From Acidobacteriota bacterium (lineage in GTDB: Bacteria > Acidobacteriota > Vicinamibacteria > Vicinamibacterales > UBA8438): a stretch of DNA of 42,550 nt. Positions 31,251 to 40,580 of the stretch are shown piece after piece (position 1 is the stretch's first letter; each line of letters begins with the position of its first letter). The stretch lies in the NCBI GenBank assembly GCA_026707615.1, contig JAPOWL010000399.1, positions 1 through 42,550 of the forward strand, given 5' to 3'. The notes beneath the pieces are model-generated. The model was not told the origin of the DNA. It ran no database searches and worked only from the letters and a program-made list of their open reading frames with translations. Both the position numbers and the translations under genes were made by a program.

Positions 31251-33893
31251 TCAGTCGACCCGCGCGAGGACCGCGTGGAGGTGGTTGAACGTGATCTCGG
31301 TCGGGCGCTCCGGAATCGGGATCTCCACCTCGACGACCTCCGCGTCGACCCACACGCGGTGCGTCTCTGGCGGACGGTCGCGGAACTCGAGCCGGATCGG
31401 CACCGGCATCCGGAACCCGTCGGGCACGTCCTCCTGCCGGATCGTGCCGTGCAGGGCGAAGGGCTCGCGGCCGTCGACGAGCGGCGAGACGGCGAGGTCC
31501 GGACGGTACGTCGGCACGTCCGTCCCGTAGACCCACTGGTCGAAGAACCAGTCCATCGGCTCACCGAAGGCCCGCCTCACCGCCTCCTCGAACGCGTGCG
31601 TGTTGGCGACCCGGCCGGTGTAGTCGCGGACGAAGGCGCGCATCATCTCGCGGAACCGCGTGTCGTCGCCGGTCTCGAGGTCAACGAGGAGCATGCGCAG
31701 CATGTGCAGGATGAGCGCCCCCTTCTCGTAGGCGAGCAGCCGGTAGTCGAACGGCGTGTCGACGGTCGACAGCCGGACGCCGGCCACCACCGGACCCGAC
31801 TCGTGCGCGTCGCTCTCCCGGATGATCGCCGGGCGCAGCCCGTAGCGCTGGAGGCCCAGGCCCTGGCCGATGCGGATCTCGCCCAGCACGTCGAGCCGCC
31901 AGGCGTCGAGCATGTCCTCGAACTGGTCCTCGTTGCCGAGGCCCACCAGCGCGTAGAGGGCGGCCGCGTAGTTCGCGAACCCCTCCGTCATCCACTGGTC
32001 GCGGTAGCCCTCCCAGTCGACGGACGCGCCCCACCACTGGTGCGCCACCTCATGCGCTCGGAACAGCTCGGACTCGCCGGTGTGCAACTCGCCGAACGAC
32101 CGGAAGCTCAGCAGCAGGAAGCCCGGGAACGCCTGGCCGCCGCTGGTCGGGGTCTCGGTCACGAGCAGCGAGTCGAAGGGATACGGGCCGAAGTAGTCGG
32201 TGTAGGTCCGGATGGCGCCCGCGAGGTCGTCCATGGTCTTCTGGCGCGCCCCCGGCGCGAAGCCGAGGTGGTGACGGTTCGCGTAGACGGCGATCGGCGG
32301 CAGCCCGTCGAGCGCGACCTCGTCCACCTCGAAGCGGCCGTAGTGGAAGGAGGTCGTGCCCCGCAGCGCGCGGTCGGTGACCCAGCGCATGATCCGCGTG
32401 CCGTCGTCGACCCGTTCCTCGACGAGGGCGCCGCCGCTGGCGACGCGGTAGCGGTCGGGCATCCGGAACGTCACGTTCAGTTGACGCCGCCGGTGGTGAG
32501 GGTGGGGGGGGGTCCAGTGGAGGGGGTCCTGGAGCAGGAACTCGTTGGTGGCGCGCAGCCGCTCGACGAGCTCGCCCTCGTACGCCAGCTCGAGCACGAA
32601 GGGCTCGCCGGGTGCGACCGGCCGCGGCAGCAGCACCGTCACCCACGGCTCGTAGCGGTCCTCCTCCATCCGCCGGTCGTGCTTCTCCTGCACGAAGTGG
32701 ACCCGTTCGCCGCCGAGCGCGACCGGCTCGTCCGGCTCCGGCGGCTCCCCGGGGTCCTCCGGCGGCGGCAGGAGCGGCACCCCGCGCACGTCGTCGACGC
32801 CCTCCGGGACGGCCGGCCGCCACCGCGCGTCGGTCACCTCGAGCGTGGTCGAGATGCGCAGCCGGACCGCGGCGAGCGGCGCGAGCGGCTCCACGACGAG
32901 CGCCACGCTGCCCGCGGCATCGCCGTTGCCCTCGAGCGCCAGGTCGACGTCCGTGCGGGGGACGGTGACCCGCGGCGCCCAGCCTTCGGCATCGGGCCGT
33001 GCGGGACGCAGCGGCAACCCGAAGTCCCGGAAGTCCCATTCGTCGTCGCGGTCGCGGCGGGGGCCCGCCGGACCCTGCACGTCCGGGTCGCGAGGGGGGC
33101 CGCCCGCGGCGAGCGAGGCGGCGCGGGCGGGATCGAAGTCGGTCAGGACGTCCGTGCTCATCCAGACCTCGGTCCGCTCGTGTCGGCGGCGGAAGCGGGC
33201 GAGCTGCACCTCCTCGGGGTCGCGCGGCTCGATCTGGAACGCGAACCAGTCGTGCTCGCGGCCGTCGATGTCGGCGTAGACGTAGGGGCGCGCGGGAGGC
33301 CTGAGCGGCGGGTCGGCCTCGGCACGCCAGAGCGCCATCACCACTCGGCTGTCCGGATTGGCGAGCTGGCGCTCGAGGAGCTCTTCGCGGCGGTCCTCGA
33401 GCAGGTCGGCGGCCCGGCCCGCCCGGCGCCCCGGCGGCCCCGAGGCCAGGGCCGCCAGCCGCGCGCCGACATCCCCCGTGGTCCAGAAGACGAGGCGCTC
33501 GAACTCCTCCTCCAGGAAGTCCTCGTCCAGCAGCTTCCGCATCTGCTGGTGCTCGACGCCGTCCGGCGGCCAGGCGCGGAGGGTGCCGCGCCCCAGGTAG
33601 ATCGCGATCGGAACGTGCGCGCCGATCCGGACGACGTACACGTCGCCGTCGGTCAGCTCGAAGGCGAAGCGGTCGATCTCGAGCCGGCCGCCCCGGATGC
33701 GGCCGACTCCCTCGGGGCGCGCGTCGCGCAACTCGTCGTAGAGCGGCGGAGGGCCGAGAGCCTCGTCTTCGCCGTCATCCGCGGCGGCGGAGGCGAGACC
33801 GGCAGACGCGGTGGACAACGCCGCCACGAGGGCGGCACCGCCCCAGCGCCGGAGGGTCCGGAAACCGCGCCAGCGAGGGGTGCCCCCGAGCAT
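31251..33893 (-). CDS. Exported M1 family zinc metallopeptidase
   Basis: An 880-residue secreted gluzincin. Residues 1-37 look like a signal peptide (WGGAALVAALSTASAGLASAAA). The N-terminal 280 or so residues form a poorly recognised domain, followed by the M1 beta domain and the catalytic domain. The zinc site is HEVAHQWWG at 614-622 with E637 in WMTEGFANY, giving HExxH-x18-E. The usual GxMEN exopeptidase motif is not seen; that region reads ETPTSGGQAFPGFLLL, so it may not be a classical aminopeptidase. The minus-strand GATAAT box 8 nt before ATG suggests a near-leaderless transcript. Confidence 0.9.
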   Translation of the reverse strand: MLGGTPRWRGFRTLRRWGGAALVAALSTASAGLASAAADDGEDEALGPPPLYDELRDARPEGVGRIRGGRLEIDRFAFELTDGDVYVVRIGAHVPIAIYLGRGTLRAWPPDGVEHQQMRKLLDEDFLEEEFERLVFWTTGDVGARLAALASGPPGRRAGRAADLLEDRREELLERQLANPDSRVVMALWRAEADPPLRPPARPYVYADIDGREHDWFAFQIEPRDPEEVQLARFRRRHERTEVWMSTDVLTDFDPARAASLAAGGPPRDPDVQGPAGPRRDRDDEWDFRDFGLPLRPARPDAEGWAPRVTVPRTDVDLALEGNGDAAGSVALVVEPLAPLAAVRLRISTTLEVTDARWRPAVPEGVDDVRGVPLLPPPEDPGEPPEPDEPVALGGERVHFVQEKHDRRMEEDRYEPWVTVLLPRPVAPGEPFVLELAYEGELVERLRATNEFLLQDPLHWTPPHPHHRRRQLNVTFRMPDRYRVASGGALVEERVDDGTRIMRWVTDRALRGTTSFHYGRFEVDEVALDGLPPIAVYANRHHLGFAPGARQKTMDDLAGAIRTYTDYFGPYPFDSLLVTETPTSGGQAFPGFLLLSFRSFGELHTGESELFRAHEVAHQWWGASVDWEGYRDQWMTEGFANYAAALYALVGLGNEDQFEDMLDAWRLDVLGEIRIGQGLGLQRYGLRPAIIRESDAHESGPVVAGVRLSTVDTPFDYRLLAYEKGALILHMLRMLLVDLETGDDTRFREMMRAFVRDYTGRVANTHAFEEAVRRAFGEPMDWFFDQWVYGTDVPTYRPDLAVSPLVDGREPFALHGTIRQEDVPDGFRMPVPIRLEFRDRPPETHRVWVDAEVVEVEIPIPERPTEITFNHLHAVLARVD

Positions 33894-33901
33894 GTCGCCG
33901 C

Positions 33902-33907
33902 ATTATC
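33902..33907 (-). promoter_or_regulatory. -10 box of the M1 peptidase gene
   Basis: GATAAT on the minus strand lies 8 nt before ATG 33893, so transcription would start almost at the start codon. No ribosome site is present. Confidence 0.45.
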
Positions 33908-34045
33908 GCACTGCGGGGCGACTTCGGCGACCCCGGACTTCCGGGTGCACGGGACGCGGACGCATCGCCGGGGGCGGCGCTCGCACCCGCGCGCGTCCTC
34001 TCTTCGCTCGACTCGGTGTGCGAGTTCGGCGACCGTTCGGACAGG

Positions 34046-34771
34046 TCACATGGCGGCCGGCGGCGATCGGCGGCCGAAGAGCGCGGTCCCGACGCGCACC
34101 ATCGTGGCGCCTTCCTGAATGGCGACCTCGAAGTCGTGGCTCATGCCCATCGAGAGCTCGGCGAGCGCTTCGTCGTCCGCCCCCTCTGCCCGCAGCGTAT
34201 CGCGGAGCTCGCGAAGCCGCCGGAAGTACGGACGGGTCGCCTCGGGATCCTCGTTCCAGGGGGGCATCAACATCAGGCCTCGCACACGGGCGGCGCGGGT
34301 TGCCGCCGCAGCGTCCAGGATGCGGCGCACCGAGTCGAGCGGCGCGCCGTGCTTGGCCGCCTCGCCGGCGAGGTCGACCTGCACGAGCAGGCGCGGCGCC
34401 GTGCCGGCGTCGTCCGCCGCCCGGTCGAGGCGCGCGAGCAGCTTCGCGCTGTCGACGGAGTGAATCCAGTCGAAGCGGCCGGCGGCCTGTCGGGCCTTGT
34501 TCGATTGCAGATGGCCGATCAGGTGCCAGCGCACCGAGAGCCCGGCCGACTCGTCGATCTTGCCGGCGGCTTCCTGGACGCGGTTCTCCCCGAAATCGGC
34601 GAGCCCGGCGCGCGCGGCGGCTTCCACGGCCGCGAGCGGGAACGTCTTCGACACGGCGACGAGCCGGATGCCGCCGGCGCTGCGACCGGCGCGCGCGGCG
34701 GCGCGCGCGATGCGACCGCGCACGGCGCGGAGATTGGCCTCGAGCGCGGCAGGTGTCGGTGGGACGCTCAG
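34046..34771 (-). CDS. yggS: YggS/PLPBP-type pyridoxal-phosphate homeostasis protein
   Basis: A TIM-barrel PLP-binding protein of about 241 residues. Family signs are IRLVAVSKTFPLAAVEAA with the PLP Lys, DFGENRVQEAAGKI, RWHLIGHLQSNKAR, LLVQVDLAGEAAKHG, LMLMPPWNEDPEATRPYF, LSMGMSHDFEVAIQEGATMVRVGTALFG. The first standard start is GTG 34723, but the conserved N-terminal helix (ALEANLRAVRGRIARAAARAG) begins upstream. The only upstream candidate before the stop is CTG 34771, which has GGAG 9 nt before it. I therefore propose a CTG start with moderate confidence. The protein controls PLP availability and amino-acid balance. Confidence 0.87.
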   Translation of the reverse strand: MSVPPTPAALEANLRAVRGRIARAAARAGRSAGGIRLVAVSKTFPLAAVEAAARAGLADFGENRVQEAAGKIDESAGLSVRWHLIGHLQSNKARQAAGRFDWIHSVDSAKLLARLDRAADDAGTAPRLLVQVDLAGEAAKHGAPLDSVRRILDAAAATRAARVRGLMLMPPWNEDPEATRPYFRRLRELRDTLRAEGADDEALAELSMGMSHDFEVAIQEGATMVRVGTALFGRRSPPAAM

Positions 34772-34878
34772 TGCTCAGGGCTCCAGGGTGGTAGGCGCGA
34801 CGGCGCGTCGGCGCGTCGGCCGCGTGCTCGTTCAGTCTACCGCCGTGCGGTTGCGGCGTCGCCCGCGAGGTCGTCTCC

Positions 34879-36465
34879 TCACATGCCCCAAACGGTGACC
34901 GGCGCGCCGCTCCCCTCCGGGTCGCGGCGGAAGATCTTCTCGTGCCAGGTGCGCTCCGGCGAGCGGTCGAAGACGATCAGGTGACCCGACTCCGCTCCGC
35001 AACGGTCCATGTAGCGGCGCGTCTGCACCAGGCCCTCCGCGATGGTCGGCTCCAACCCCTTGTGCAGCAGCTTGCACTCCACCACGAAGCGCCGCTCGCG
35101 GCCGCCCTGCGGCCAGCGCAGCAGGAGGTCGGTTCGCCCGCTCCCCAGGGCGTACTCGCGTTCCACGAGGCCGCCTCCGTTCACCACCCGCTGCAGGTGT
35201 GCCTGCAGCAGGAGTTGCGGCCCGGCCTCGTGGTAGCGGTCGAAGCGTTGCACCCAGGACTCCGAGTGCTCCCGGAAGAACGACTGGAACGCCGCGATGA
35301 GGCCCTCGACGTCCAGCCCGCCCTCCGCGTCCACGTACCAGGCCGTCTTCTGCGGCAGCCCGATCTGCGCCGCCCAGGTCAGCTCGCGCGGCACCACCTC
35401 GCGGTAGATCGGATTGGCGATGCGCGGCGAGCCGTCCGCTTCCAGCGTCACCAGCCCCAGGTCGCGGACGTAGGCGATGTCCTCGTCGGACCACCCGTGC
35501 GCGCCCGCGCCGGCCAGGATCGGCTCGATCACCCGCCGCACCCGATCCTCGCGCAGCTTCTTCGCCAGGTCGTCGAGGTGCGTGACACGCGCCAGGATCA
35601 GCCGTTCCTGGGACGCCGCGATGTCGTCCGCCGTGATCGCTCGGGACCGGTCGCGGCCGGCGCGATTGTCGAAGCAGGCGTCGTAGCACAGCGCGTTCAC
35701 CAGCCAGGGTTGGCCCGCAGTGCGGGTCCGGACTGCCTCAAGTGCCTCCGGGGTGAACGTCTGCCCCGTCTCCGCCGTGTGCTGCGCCAGCAGCGCCCGC
35801 GTCTCCGCCGCGGAGAAGTCGCCGAGCCGCAAGGACTTGGACTTGATGTTGAACGCGCTGCCGCCGAGAACCAGGCGCTTCTCGGCACCCGAGTGGACGC
35901 GGTAGTCCCGCACGTCCCGCACGCCGCACAGGATCACGCTGTGCGGGAAGCCGTTCGGACGCTCGTCGTACCCCGCGCGCAACTGCCGCAGCACGGCCAG
36001 CAGGGTGTCGCCGATGAGCGAGTCGATCTCGTCGATCAGCAGCACGAGCGGCTTCGGGGCGGCCGCGGCCCACAGCGCGAGGGCTTCGGTGAGCGCGCCG
36101 TTCGGGCCGACCCGCTCCAGTGCGCCGGGGAAGATCTCGTCCAGCGTGCGGTCGCCCAGCGTGCGGTAGGCCCGTCCGGCGAGCTGGCCGAGCATGGCGC
36201 GCAGGGCGTCCGCGACGTTCTCCCGCGCCGCCTGGCCGACCTCGAAGTTCGCGTACACGCAGGCGTACTCGCTGCCCGCGTTCAACAGATCCCGCAGGGC
36301 CAGCAGGGTGGACGTCTTCCCCGTCTGGCGCGGCGCGTGCAGCACGAAGTACCGCTTGCGCCTCACGAGATCGAGCAGCTCGTCGAGGTCCACCCGCGAC
36401 AGCGGCGGGATCAGGTAGTGGTCCGACGCCACCATGGGTCCGGCGGTGTTGAACTCCCGCGTCAT
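34879..36465 (-). CDS. AAA ATPase fused to a PD-(D/E)XK nuclease-like domain
   Basis: A 528-residue protein. It opens MTREFNTAGPMVASDHYLIP, has Walker A APRQTGKT at 44-51, Walker B LVLLIDEIDSLIG and a sensor region SVILCGVRDVRDYR. A winged-helix-like middle (AHGWSDEDIAYVRDLGLV) follows. The C-terminal GSGRTDLLLRW and RRFVVECKLL, then QTRRYMDRCG, give a D...E-x-K nuclease-like core. This matches the AAA-like plus PD-(D/E)XK proteins common in many bacteria, which have no settled function. ATG 36465 has GGTGAGA upstream. The frame extends upstream, but that part is low-complexity and antisense. Confidence 0.85.
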   Translation of the reverse strand: MTREFNTAGPMVASDHYLIPPLSRVDLDELLDLVRRKRYFVLHAPRQTGKTSTLLALRDLLNAGSEYACVYANFEVGQAARENVADALRAMLGQLAGRAYRTLGDRTLDEIFPGALERVGPNGALTEALALWAAAAPKPLVLLIDEIDSLIGDTLLAVLRQLRAGYDERPNGFPHSVILCGVRDVRDYRVHSGAEKRLVLGGSAFNIKSKSLRLGDFSAAETRALLAQHTAETGQTFTPEALEAVRTRTAGQPWLVNALCYDACFDNRAGRDRSRAITADDIAASQERLILARVTHLDDLAKKLREDRVRRVIEPILAGAGAHGWSDEDIAYVRDLGLVTLEADGSPRIANPIYREVVPRELTWAAQIGLPQKTAWYVDAEGGLDVEGLIAAFQSFFREHSESWVQRFDRYHEAGPQLLLQAHLQRVVNGGGLVEREYALGSGRTDLLLRWPQGGRERRFVVECKLLHKGLEPTIAEGLVQTRRYMDRCGAESGHLIVFDRSPERTWHEKIFRRDPEGSGAPVTVWGM

Positions 36466-36583
36466 GGTCTCACCGGCTATTGTCCCAGTGCGCGGCGCCG
36501 CTGTCACCGTCAGGCCGGGTCGCCCGGGTCGCGACGGTCCGACGCCGGTGGCCGGCGCGAACCTGACGCGCTCCGTGACGACG

Positions 36584-38659
36584 TCACGCCCGGTCACCCC
36601 GGTCGCTCCCGACCGACCTCCCCTTCGCGGCGGCCCCGTTGAAGAAGCGGTCGACCTCGGCCAGGTCCTGCGTGACCGGGGCCGGCGGCAGCGCCTCCAG
36701 GAAGCGGTAGCCGTACCCACGGGTGTGGAGGCGCGGGTCGAGCAGCGCGAGCACGCCGCGGTCCGTGCGGTGGCGCAGCAGCCTTCCGAGGCCCTGGAGG
36801 AGGGTGAGGATGGCGAGCGGGACCTGGTAGTCGGCGAACGGGTTCCCGCCCTCCTCGGCGATGCGCTCGAGGCGCGCGGCCGTCAGCGGGTCGCCGGGCG
36901 GTGCGAACGGGATCTTGTCGATGACGACGCAGCTCAGCGCCTCGCCCGCGACATCGACCCCCTGCCAGAAGCTGGAGGTCGCGAGCAGCACCGCGTGCGG
37001 CGTGGCCCGGAACTCGCGCAGGAGCACGGTCCGGGGCGCGCTTCCCTGGACGAGGATCGGGTAGGGCAGGTCCGGCTCCAGACGGACCTGCACCTCGCGG
37101 AGGGTGGCGTAGCTCGTGAAGAGGACGAACGCGCGGCCCCGGGTGACCCGCAGCAGCCCGGCGAGCTGGCGGGCGACGGCCGCCCCGAACCCCGGACGGC
37201 CCGGCGCCGGCATGTCGCGCGGGAGGTAGAGGACGGCCTGCTCGGCGTAGTCGAACTCGGACGGTACGCGCAGCTCGGTCGCCTCACCGATCCCGAGCCG
37301 CCCGCGCACGTAGGCGAACGACGCGTCCACGGTGAGGGTGGCGGAGGTGAGGACGGCGGCCCGCATCCGGTCCAGCAGCAGCTCCCGTACGATGTCCGAG
37401 ACGTCGATCGGCGCCGCCCGCAGGAACAGCGCTCGCGAGCGCCGTTCCAGGAAATAGACGAAGGCGGTGTCGGCAGCCGCCAGCAGGAAGGCAAGCTGCG
37501 CCCGAAGCTCGCCGGCCCGCCGCGCGAGGGAGGTGAGATCCGCGTTGGGCGATCCCTTCGCGAGGCCCGCCAGCGCCGAGCCCAGTTCTTCGAGGCAGCT
37601 CCCCAGACGGCGCCCCATCTCCGCGGCCGGGGCCAGCGTCTCGCTCGTCATCCGCCTCCGCTCGCCGGAGGCCGCGGCGGCCGGGGCCAGCGCTCCGAAC
37701 AGCAGGCGGGACCCGTCCCGGGCCCGGTCGAGGAGAGCGAAGACCTCCCGTTCGGCCCCTTCCTCGATCTCGAGCGTGGAGGTCTCGCCGGTGACGAGCC
37801 GGTGGACATCGCGGTCGAGCTCGTCGAAGCGCCGGGCGCTGACCGAGACGCCGAAGTACTGCGTGGCGACGTCCTCGAGCTGGTGCGCCTCGTCGATGAT
37901 CGCCACGTCGCACGCGGGGATGACCTCGCCGTACGCGCCCTGTCGCACCGCGGCGTCGGCGCAGAGCAGATGGTGGTTGACGATGACGACGTCCGACTCC
38001 GCGGCCCGTTGCCGCATGGTCGTCACGAAGCACTCCTGGTACGCCGGGCAGTCGGTTCCGATGCAGTTCTCGGACGAGGCCGCGATGTCGGTCCAGAGGG
38101 GGAGGTCGTCGGGGAGGTCCTCGACCTCCGCGCGGTCGCCGGTCTCCGTCTGCTCCGCCCACTCCGCGAGCGGTTCGAGCCAGCGGCGGTCCGGGGACGG
38201 GAGCAGCGACGCCTGCGCTTCCGTGCGGGCCGCCTCGAACCGGTGGCGGCAGAGGTAGTTGCCGCGTCCCTTCATGTAGGTGGCGCGCACCTCGACGCCG
38301 AGTGCCTCGCCGAGCGCCGGAAGGTCCTTGTAGAAGATCTGGTCCTGCAGGTTGCGGGTGCCGGTCGAGACGAGGACGCGCTGGCCGCTCAGGATCGCGG
38401 GGACGAGGTAGGCGAGGGTCTTTCCGGTCCCCGTCCCCGCCTCGGCGAGGAGCACGCCACCGCTGCCGAGGACCCGTGCGGCCGCGGCGGCCATGCGCCG
38501 CTGGCCCGGCCGCGGCTCGAAGGCGGGCATGGCGCGCGCGAGCACCCCGCCGTCGGCGAGCGCGGCGCGGACCTCTCGCTCCAGCGCGGAACTCCCGCGC
38601 CCGTCGGGGCGCGCCAGCCCGGAAACCGTTGCCTGCGGCTCCGATTCCCGCCCAGCCAT
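36584..38659 (-). CDS. dinG: DinG/YoaA-like superfamily 2 DNA helicase with Fe-S cysteines
   Basis: A 691-residue helicase. Motif I is LLAEAGTGTGKTLAYLVPA, motif Ia VLVSTGTRNLQDQI, and motif II IIDEAHQLEDV. Four cysteines of an XPD-type [4Fe-4S] domain are in NYLCRHRFE and ENCIGTDCPAYQECF. Helicase domain 2 includes VLFTSYATLREV, LLATSSFWQGVDV, and LQGLGRLLRHRTDRG. DinG/YoaA proteins unwind R-loops, G-quadruplexes or damaged forks. It starts 22 nt from the glyA stop on the same strand, with a REP-like hairpin between, so they may be cotranscribed. The symbol is by family likeness; YoaA is an equal possibility. Confidence 0.92.
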   Translation of the reverse strand: MAGRESEPQATVSGLARPDGRGSSALEREVRAALADGGVLARAMPAFEPRPGQRRMAAAAARVLGSGGVLLAEAGTGTGKTLAYLVPAILSGQRVLVSTGTRNLQDQIFYKDLPALGEALGVEVRATYMKGRGNYLCRHRFEAARTEAQASLLPSPDRRWLEPLAEWAEQTETGDRAEVEDLPDDLPLWTDIAASSENCIGTDCPAYQECFVTTMRQRAAESDVVIVNHHLLCADAAVRQGAYGEVIPACDVAIIDEAHQLEDVATQYFGVSVSARRFDELDRDVHRLVTGETSTLEIEEGAEREVFALLDRARDGSRLLFGALAPAAAASGERRRMTSETLAPAAEMGRRLGSCLEELGSALAGLAKGSPNADLTSLARRAGELRAQLAFLLAAADTAFVYFLERRSRALFLRAAPIDVSDIVRELLLDRMRAAVLTSATLTVDASFAYVRGRLGIGEATELRVPSEFDYAEQAVLYLPRDMPAPGRPGFGAAVARQLAGLLRVTRGRAFVLFTSYATLREVQVRLEPDLPYPILVQGSAPRTVLLREFRATPHAVLLATSSFWQGVDVAGEALSCVVIDKIPFAPPGDPLTAARLERIAEEGGNPFADYQVPLAILTLLQGLGRLLRHRTDRGVLALLDPRLHTRGYGYRFLEALPPAPVTQDLAEVDRFFNGAAAKGRSVGSDRGDRA

Positions 38660-38664
38660 GCCTA

Positions 38665-38699
38665 CAGGAGTCTGCGCCGTTCTACGGCTTGGACTCCCA
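38665..38699. repeat. REP-like hairpin, copy B, overlapping the 3' end of glyA
   Basis: CAGGAGTCTGCGCCG, loop TTCTA, CGGCTTGGACTCCCA. The inverse matches copy A at 29 of 35 positions, including the TAGAA loop. One arm supplies the last codons of glyA (WESKP and the TAG stop). Confidence 0.75.
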
Positions 38700-40013
38700 G
38701 CGACCGGTCGGGCCGCGGTCCGCCGGCGTCGGGTAGAGCGGGAACTTCCGGCACAGCCTCTCGACCTCGATCCGCACGATGCCCGTGACCCGCTCGTCCT
38801 CGGGTGCGCTCAGGGTGCGGCCGATGAGCTCGGCAACGGTGTCCATCTCGGGCTCGGCCATGCCGCGCGTCGTCAGCGCGGGCGTCCCGAGCCGAATGCC
38901 GCTCGCGACCATCGGCGGCTGCTCGTCGAACGGGATGGCGTTCTTGTTCACCGTGATGCCGGCCCGTCCGAGGGCTTCTTCCGACGCCCGTCCCGTCAAG
39001 CCGCGCGAGAAGACGTCCACGAGCAGGAGGTGGTTGTCGGTGCCGCCGCTCACGATTCGGAAGCCCTGCAGGGCGAGCGCCCCGGCCAGACGGGCCGCGT
39101 TGCGGACGACCTGCCGCTGGTAGTCGGCGAAGGCGGGCTCGGCCGCCTCCCGCAGGCAGACCGCCTTCGCGGCGATGACGTGCATCAACGGCCCGCCCTG
39201 CACGCCGGGGAAGAGCGACCGGTCGACCGCCTTGCGATGTGCGTCCCGGCAGAGGATCAGGCCGCCGCGGGGTCCGCGGAGCGTCTTGTGGGTCGTGGTG
39301 GTGACGATGTCGGAGTGCGGCACCGGGCTCGGATGCAGCCCCGCGGCCACCAGCCCCGCGATGTGCGCCATGTCGGTGACCAGCGCCGCGCCGACCTCCG
39401 CCGCCACGGCGCCGATGCGGGCGAAGTCGATCTCGCGCGGGTAGGCGCTGGCGCCGGCCATGATGAGCCCCGGCCGACGCTCGCGGGCGAGGCGCTCGAG
39501 CTCGTCGTAGTCGATCCGCTCGTCGTCGCGGCGGACGCCGTACGGGACGATCTCGTAGAGCTGGCCGGAGAAGTTGAGCGGGTGCCCGTGGGTCAGGTGC
39601 CCGCCGTGGGCGAGGTTCATCCCGAGCACCGTCGCGCCCGGCTTCAGCAGGGCGAAGTACGCGGCCATGTTCGCCTGGGCTCCGGAGTGCGGCTGCACGT
39701 TGGCGTGCTCGGCTCCGAACAGGGCCTTGGCGCGCTCGCGGGCCAGCGTCTCGGCGACGTCGACGTGCTCGCAGCCGCCGTAGTAGCGGCGTCCCGGATA
39801 GCCTTCGGCGTACTTGTTGGTCAGCGGCGAGCCCATTGCCTCGAGCACGGCCGCGCTCGCGAAGTTCTCGGAGGCGATCAGCTCGAGCCCGTCGTTCTGG
39901 CGGTCGATCTCGTCCCGGATGGCGGCCGCGACCTCGGGATCGCGGGCGGCCAGGGGCTGATTGTGGTCGGTAGCGTCGAAGGCGGAGGCGGGATTGGGAG
40001 TAACTGTGCTCAC
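38682..40013 (-). CDS. glyA: Serine hydroxymethyltransferase
   Basis: A PLP enzyme of 443 residues that interconverts serine and glycine with tetrahydrofolate. Landmarks are [67 protein letters not shown], and the PLP Lys in [14 protein letters not shown]. Length is slightly above the usual 415-430. GTG 40013 is the best start because AGGA lies 9 nt upstream; TTG 40022 would touch that site. The final residues WESKP come from a REP-like element and may be a recent extension. The gene follows rpiB by 81 nt on the same strand. Confidence 0.96.
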   Translation of the reverse strand: MSTVTPNPASAFDATDHNQPLAARDPEVAAAIRDEIDRQNDGLELIASENFASAAVLEAMGSPLTNKYAEGYPGRRYYGGCEHVDVAETLARERAKALFGAEHANVQPHSGAQANMAAYFALLKPGATVLGMNLAHGGHLTHGHPLNFSGQLYEIVPYGVRRDDERIDYDELERLARERRPGLIMAGASAYPREIDFARIGAVAAEVGAALVTDMAHIAGLVAAGLHPSPVPHSDIVTTTTHKTLRGPRGGLILCRDAHRKAVDRSLFPGVQGGPLMHVIAAKAVCLREAAEPAFADYQRQVVRNAARLAGALALQGFRIVSGGTDNHLLLVDVFSRGLTGRASEEALGRAGITVNKNAIPFDEQPPMVASGIRLGTPALTTRGMAEPEMDTVAELIGRTLSAPEDERVTGIVRIEVERLCRKFPLYPTPADRGPTGRWESKP

Positions 40014-40094
40014 GGGAAGCAATCCTCGAGCGGCCGGCGCTGCCGGGCGGCCGGAGCGGACGGCCCGGGCACCGGGCGAACCTGGGGCGGCGGG

Positions 40095-40574
40095 TCAGGC
40101 CGGAGACGGGGCGGCGGCCGGTTCCCCGCGGGCGGCCTCCCGCTCCATCGCGATGATCTTGTCGACGCGGCGCCGGTGCCGTCCCCCGGCGAACGCCGTG
40201 TCCAGAAAGGCGGCCACTACCGCGGCGGCGTCGTCCGGGGCGAGCGCAAGCCCGGCCAGGGCCAGGACGTTGGCGTCGTTGTGCTCGCGGCACAGTCGGG
40301 CGCCCTCCGCCGTGTGGACGAGGGCGGCGCGCGCCCCGCGCACCTTGTTGGCCGCGATGGACATGCCGACGCCGCTGCCGCAGACGAGAATGCCGCGATC
40401 GAAAGTCCCCGCCGCGACCCCCGCCGCCGCCTGCCGGGCCACGTCGGGGTAGTCGGCCGGCTCCCCGGAGTGGACGCCGAGGTCGGTGCAGTCGTGGCCC
40501 GCCGCGACGAGAGCGTGCCGGATCCGGCGCTTCAGCTCGACTCCGCGATGATCGGCGCCTACCGCGACCCGCAT
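40095..40574 (-). CDS. rpiB: Ribose-5-phosphate isomerase B
   Basis: A 159-residue RpiB/LacAB family isomerase that interconverts ribose-5-phosphate and ribulose-5-phosphate. It begins MRVAVGADHRGVELKRRI, has DYPDVARQAAAGVAAG, and the catalytic Cys in ILVCGSGVGMSIAANKVRG, followed by CREHNDANVLALAG. The TACAAT box ends exactly 6 nt before ATG, and there is no ribosome site, so the mRNA is likely leaderless. Pairing with glyA is common in bacteria. The Ala/Pro-rich C-terminal 15 residues are not conserved. Confidence 0.94.
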   Translation of the reverse strand: MRVAVGADHRGVELKRRIRHALVAAGHDCTDLGVHSGEPADYPDVARQAAAGVAAGTFDRGILVCGSGVGMSIAANKVRGARAALVHTAEGARLCREHNDANVLALAGLALAPDDAAAVVAAFLDTAFAGGRHRRRVDKIIAMEREAARGEPAAAPSPA

Positions 40575-40580
40575 GCGACG

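Noticed and set aside
29564-31288. Long plus-strand open frame opposite the radical SAM gene
   Set aside because: It is antisense to clear radical SAM motifs, has no domain of its own, and is Val/Glu/Arg-rich as expected for a shadow of high-GC coding.
31089-34118. 1009-codon plus-strand frame opposite the M1 peptidase
   Set aside because: The M1 zinc motif and signal peptide are on the minus strand; the plus frame is only its complement.
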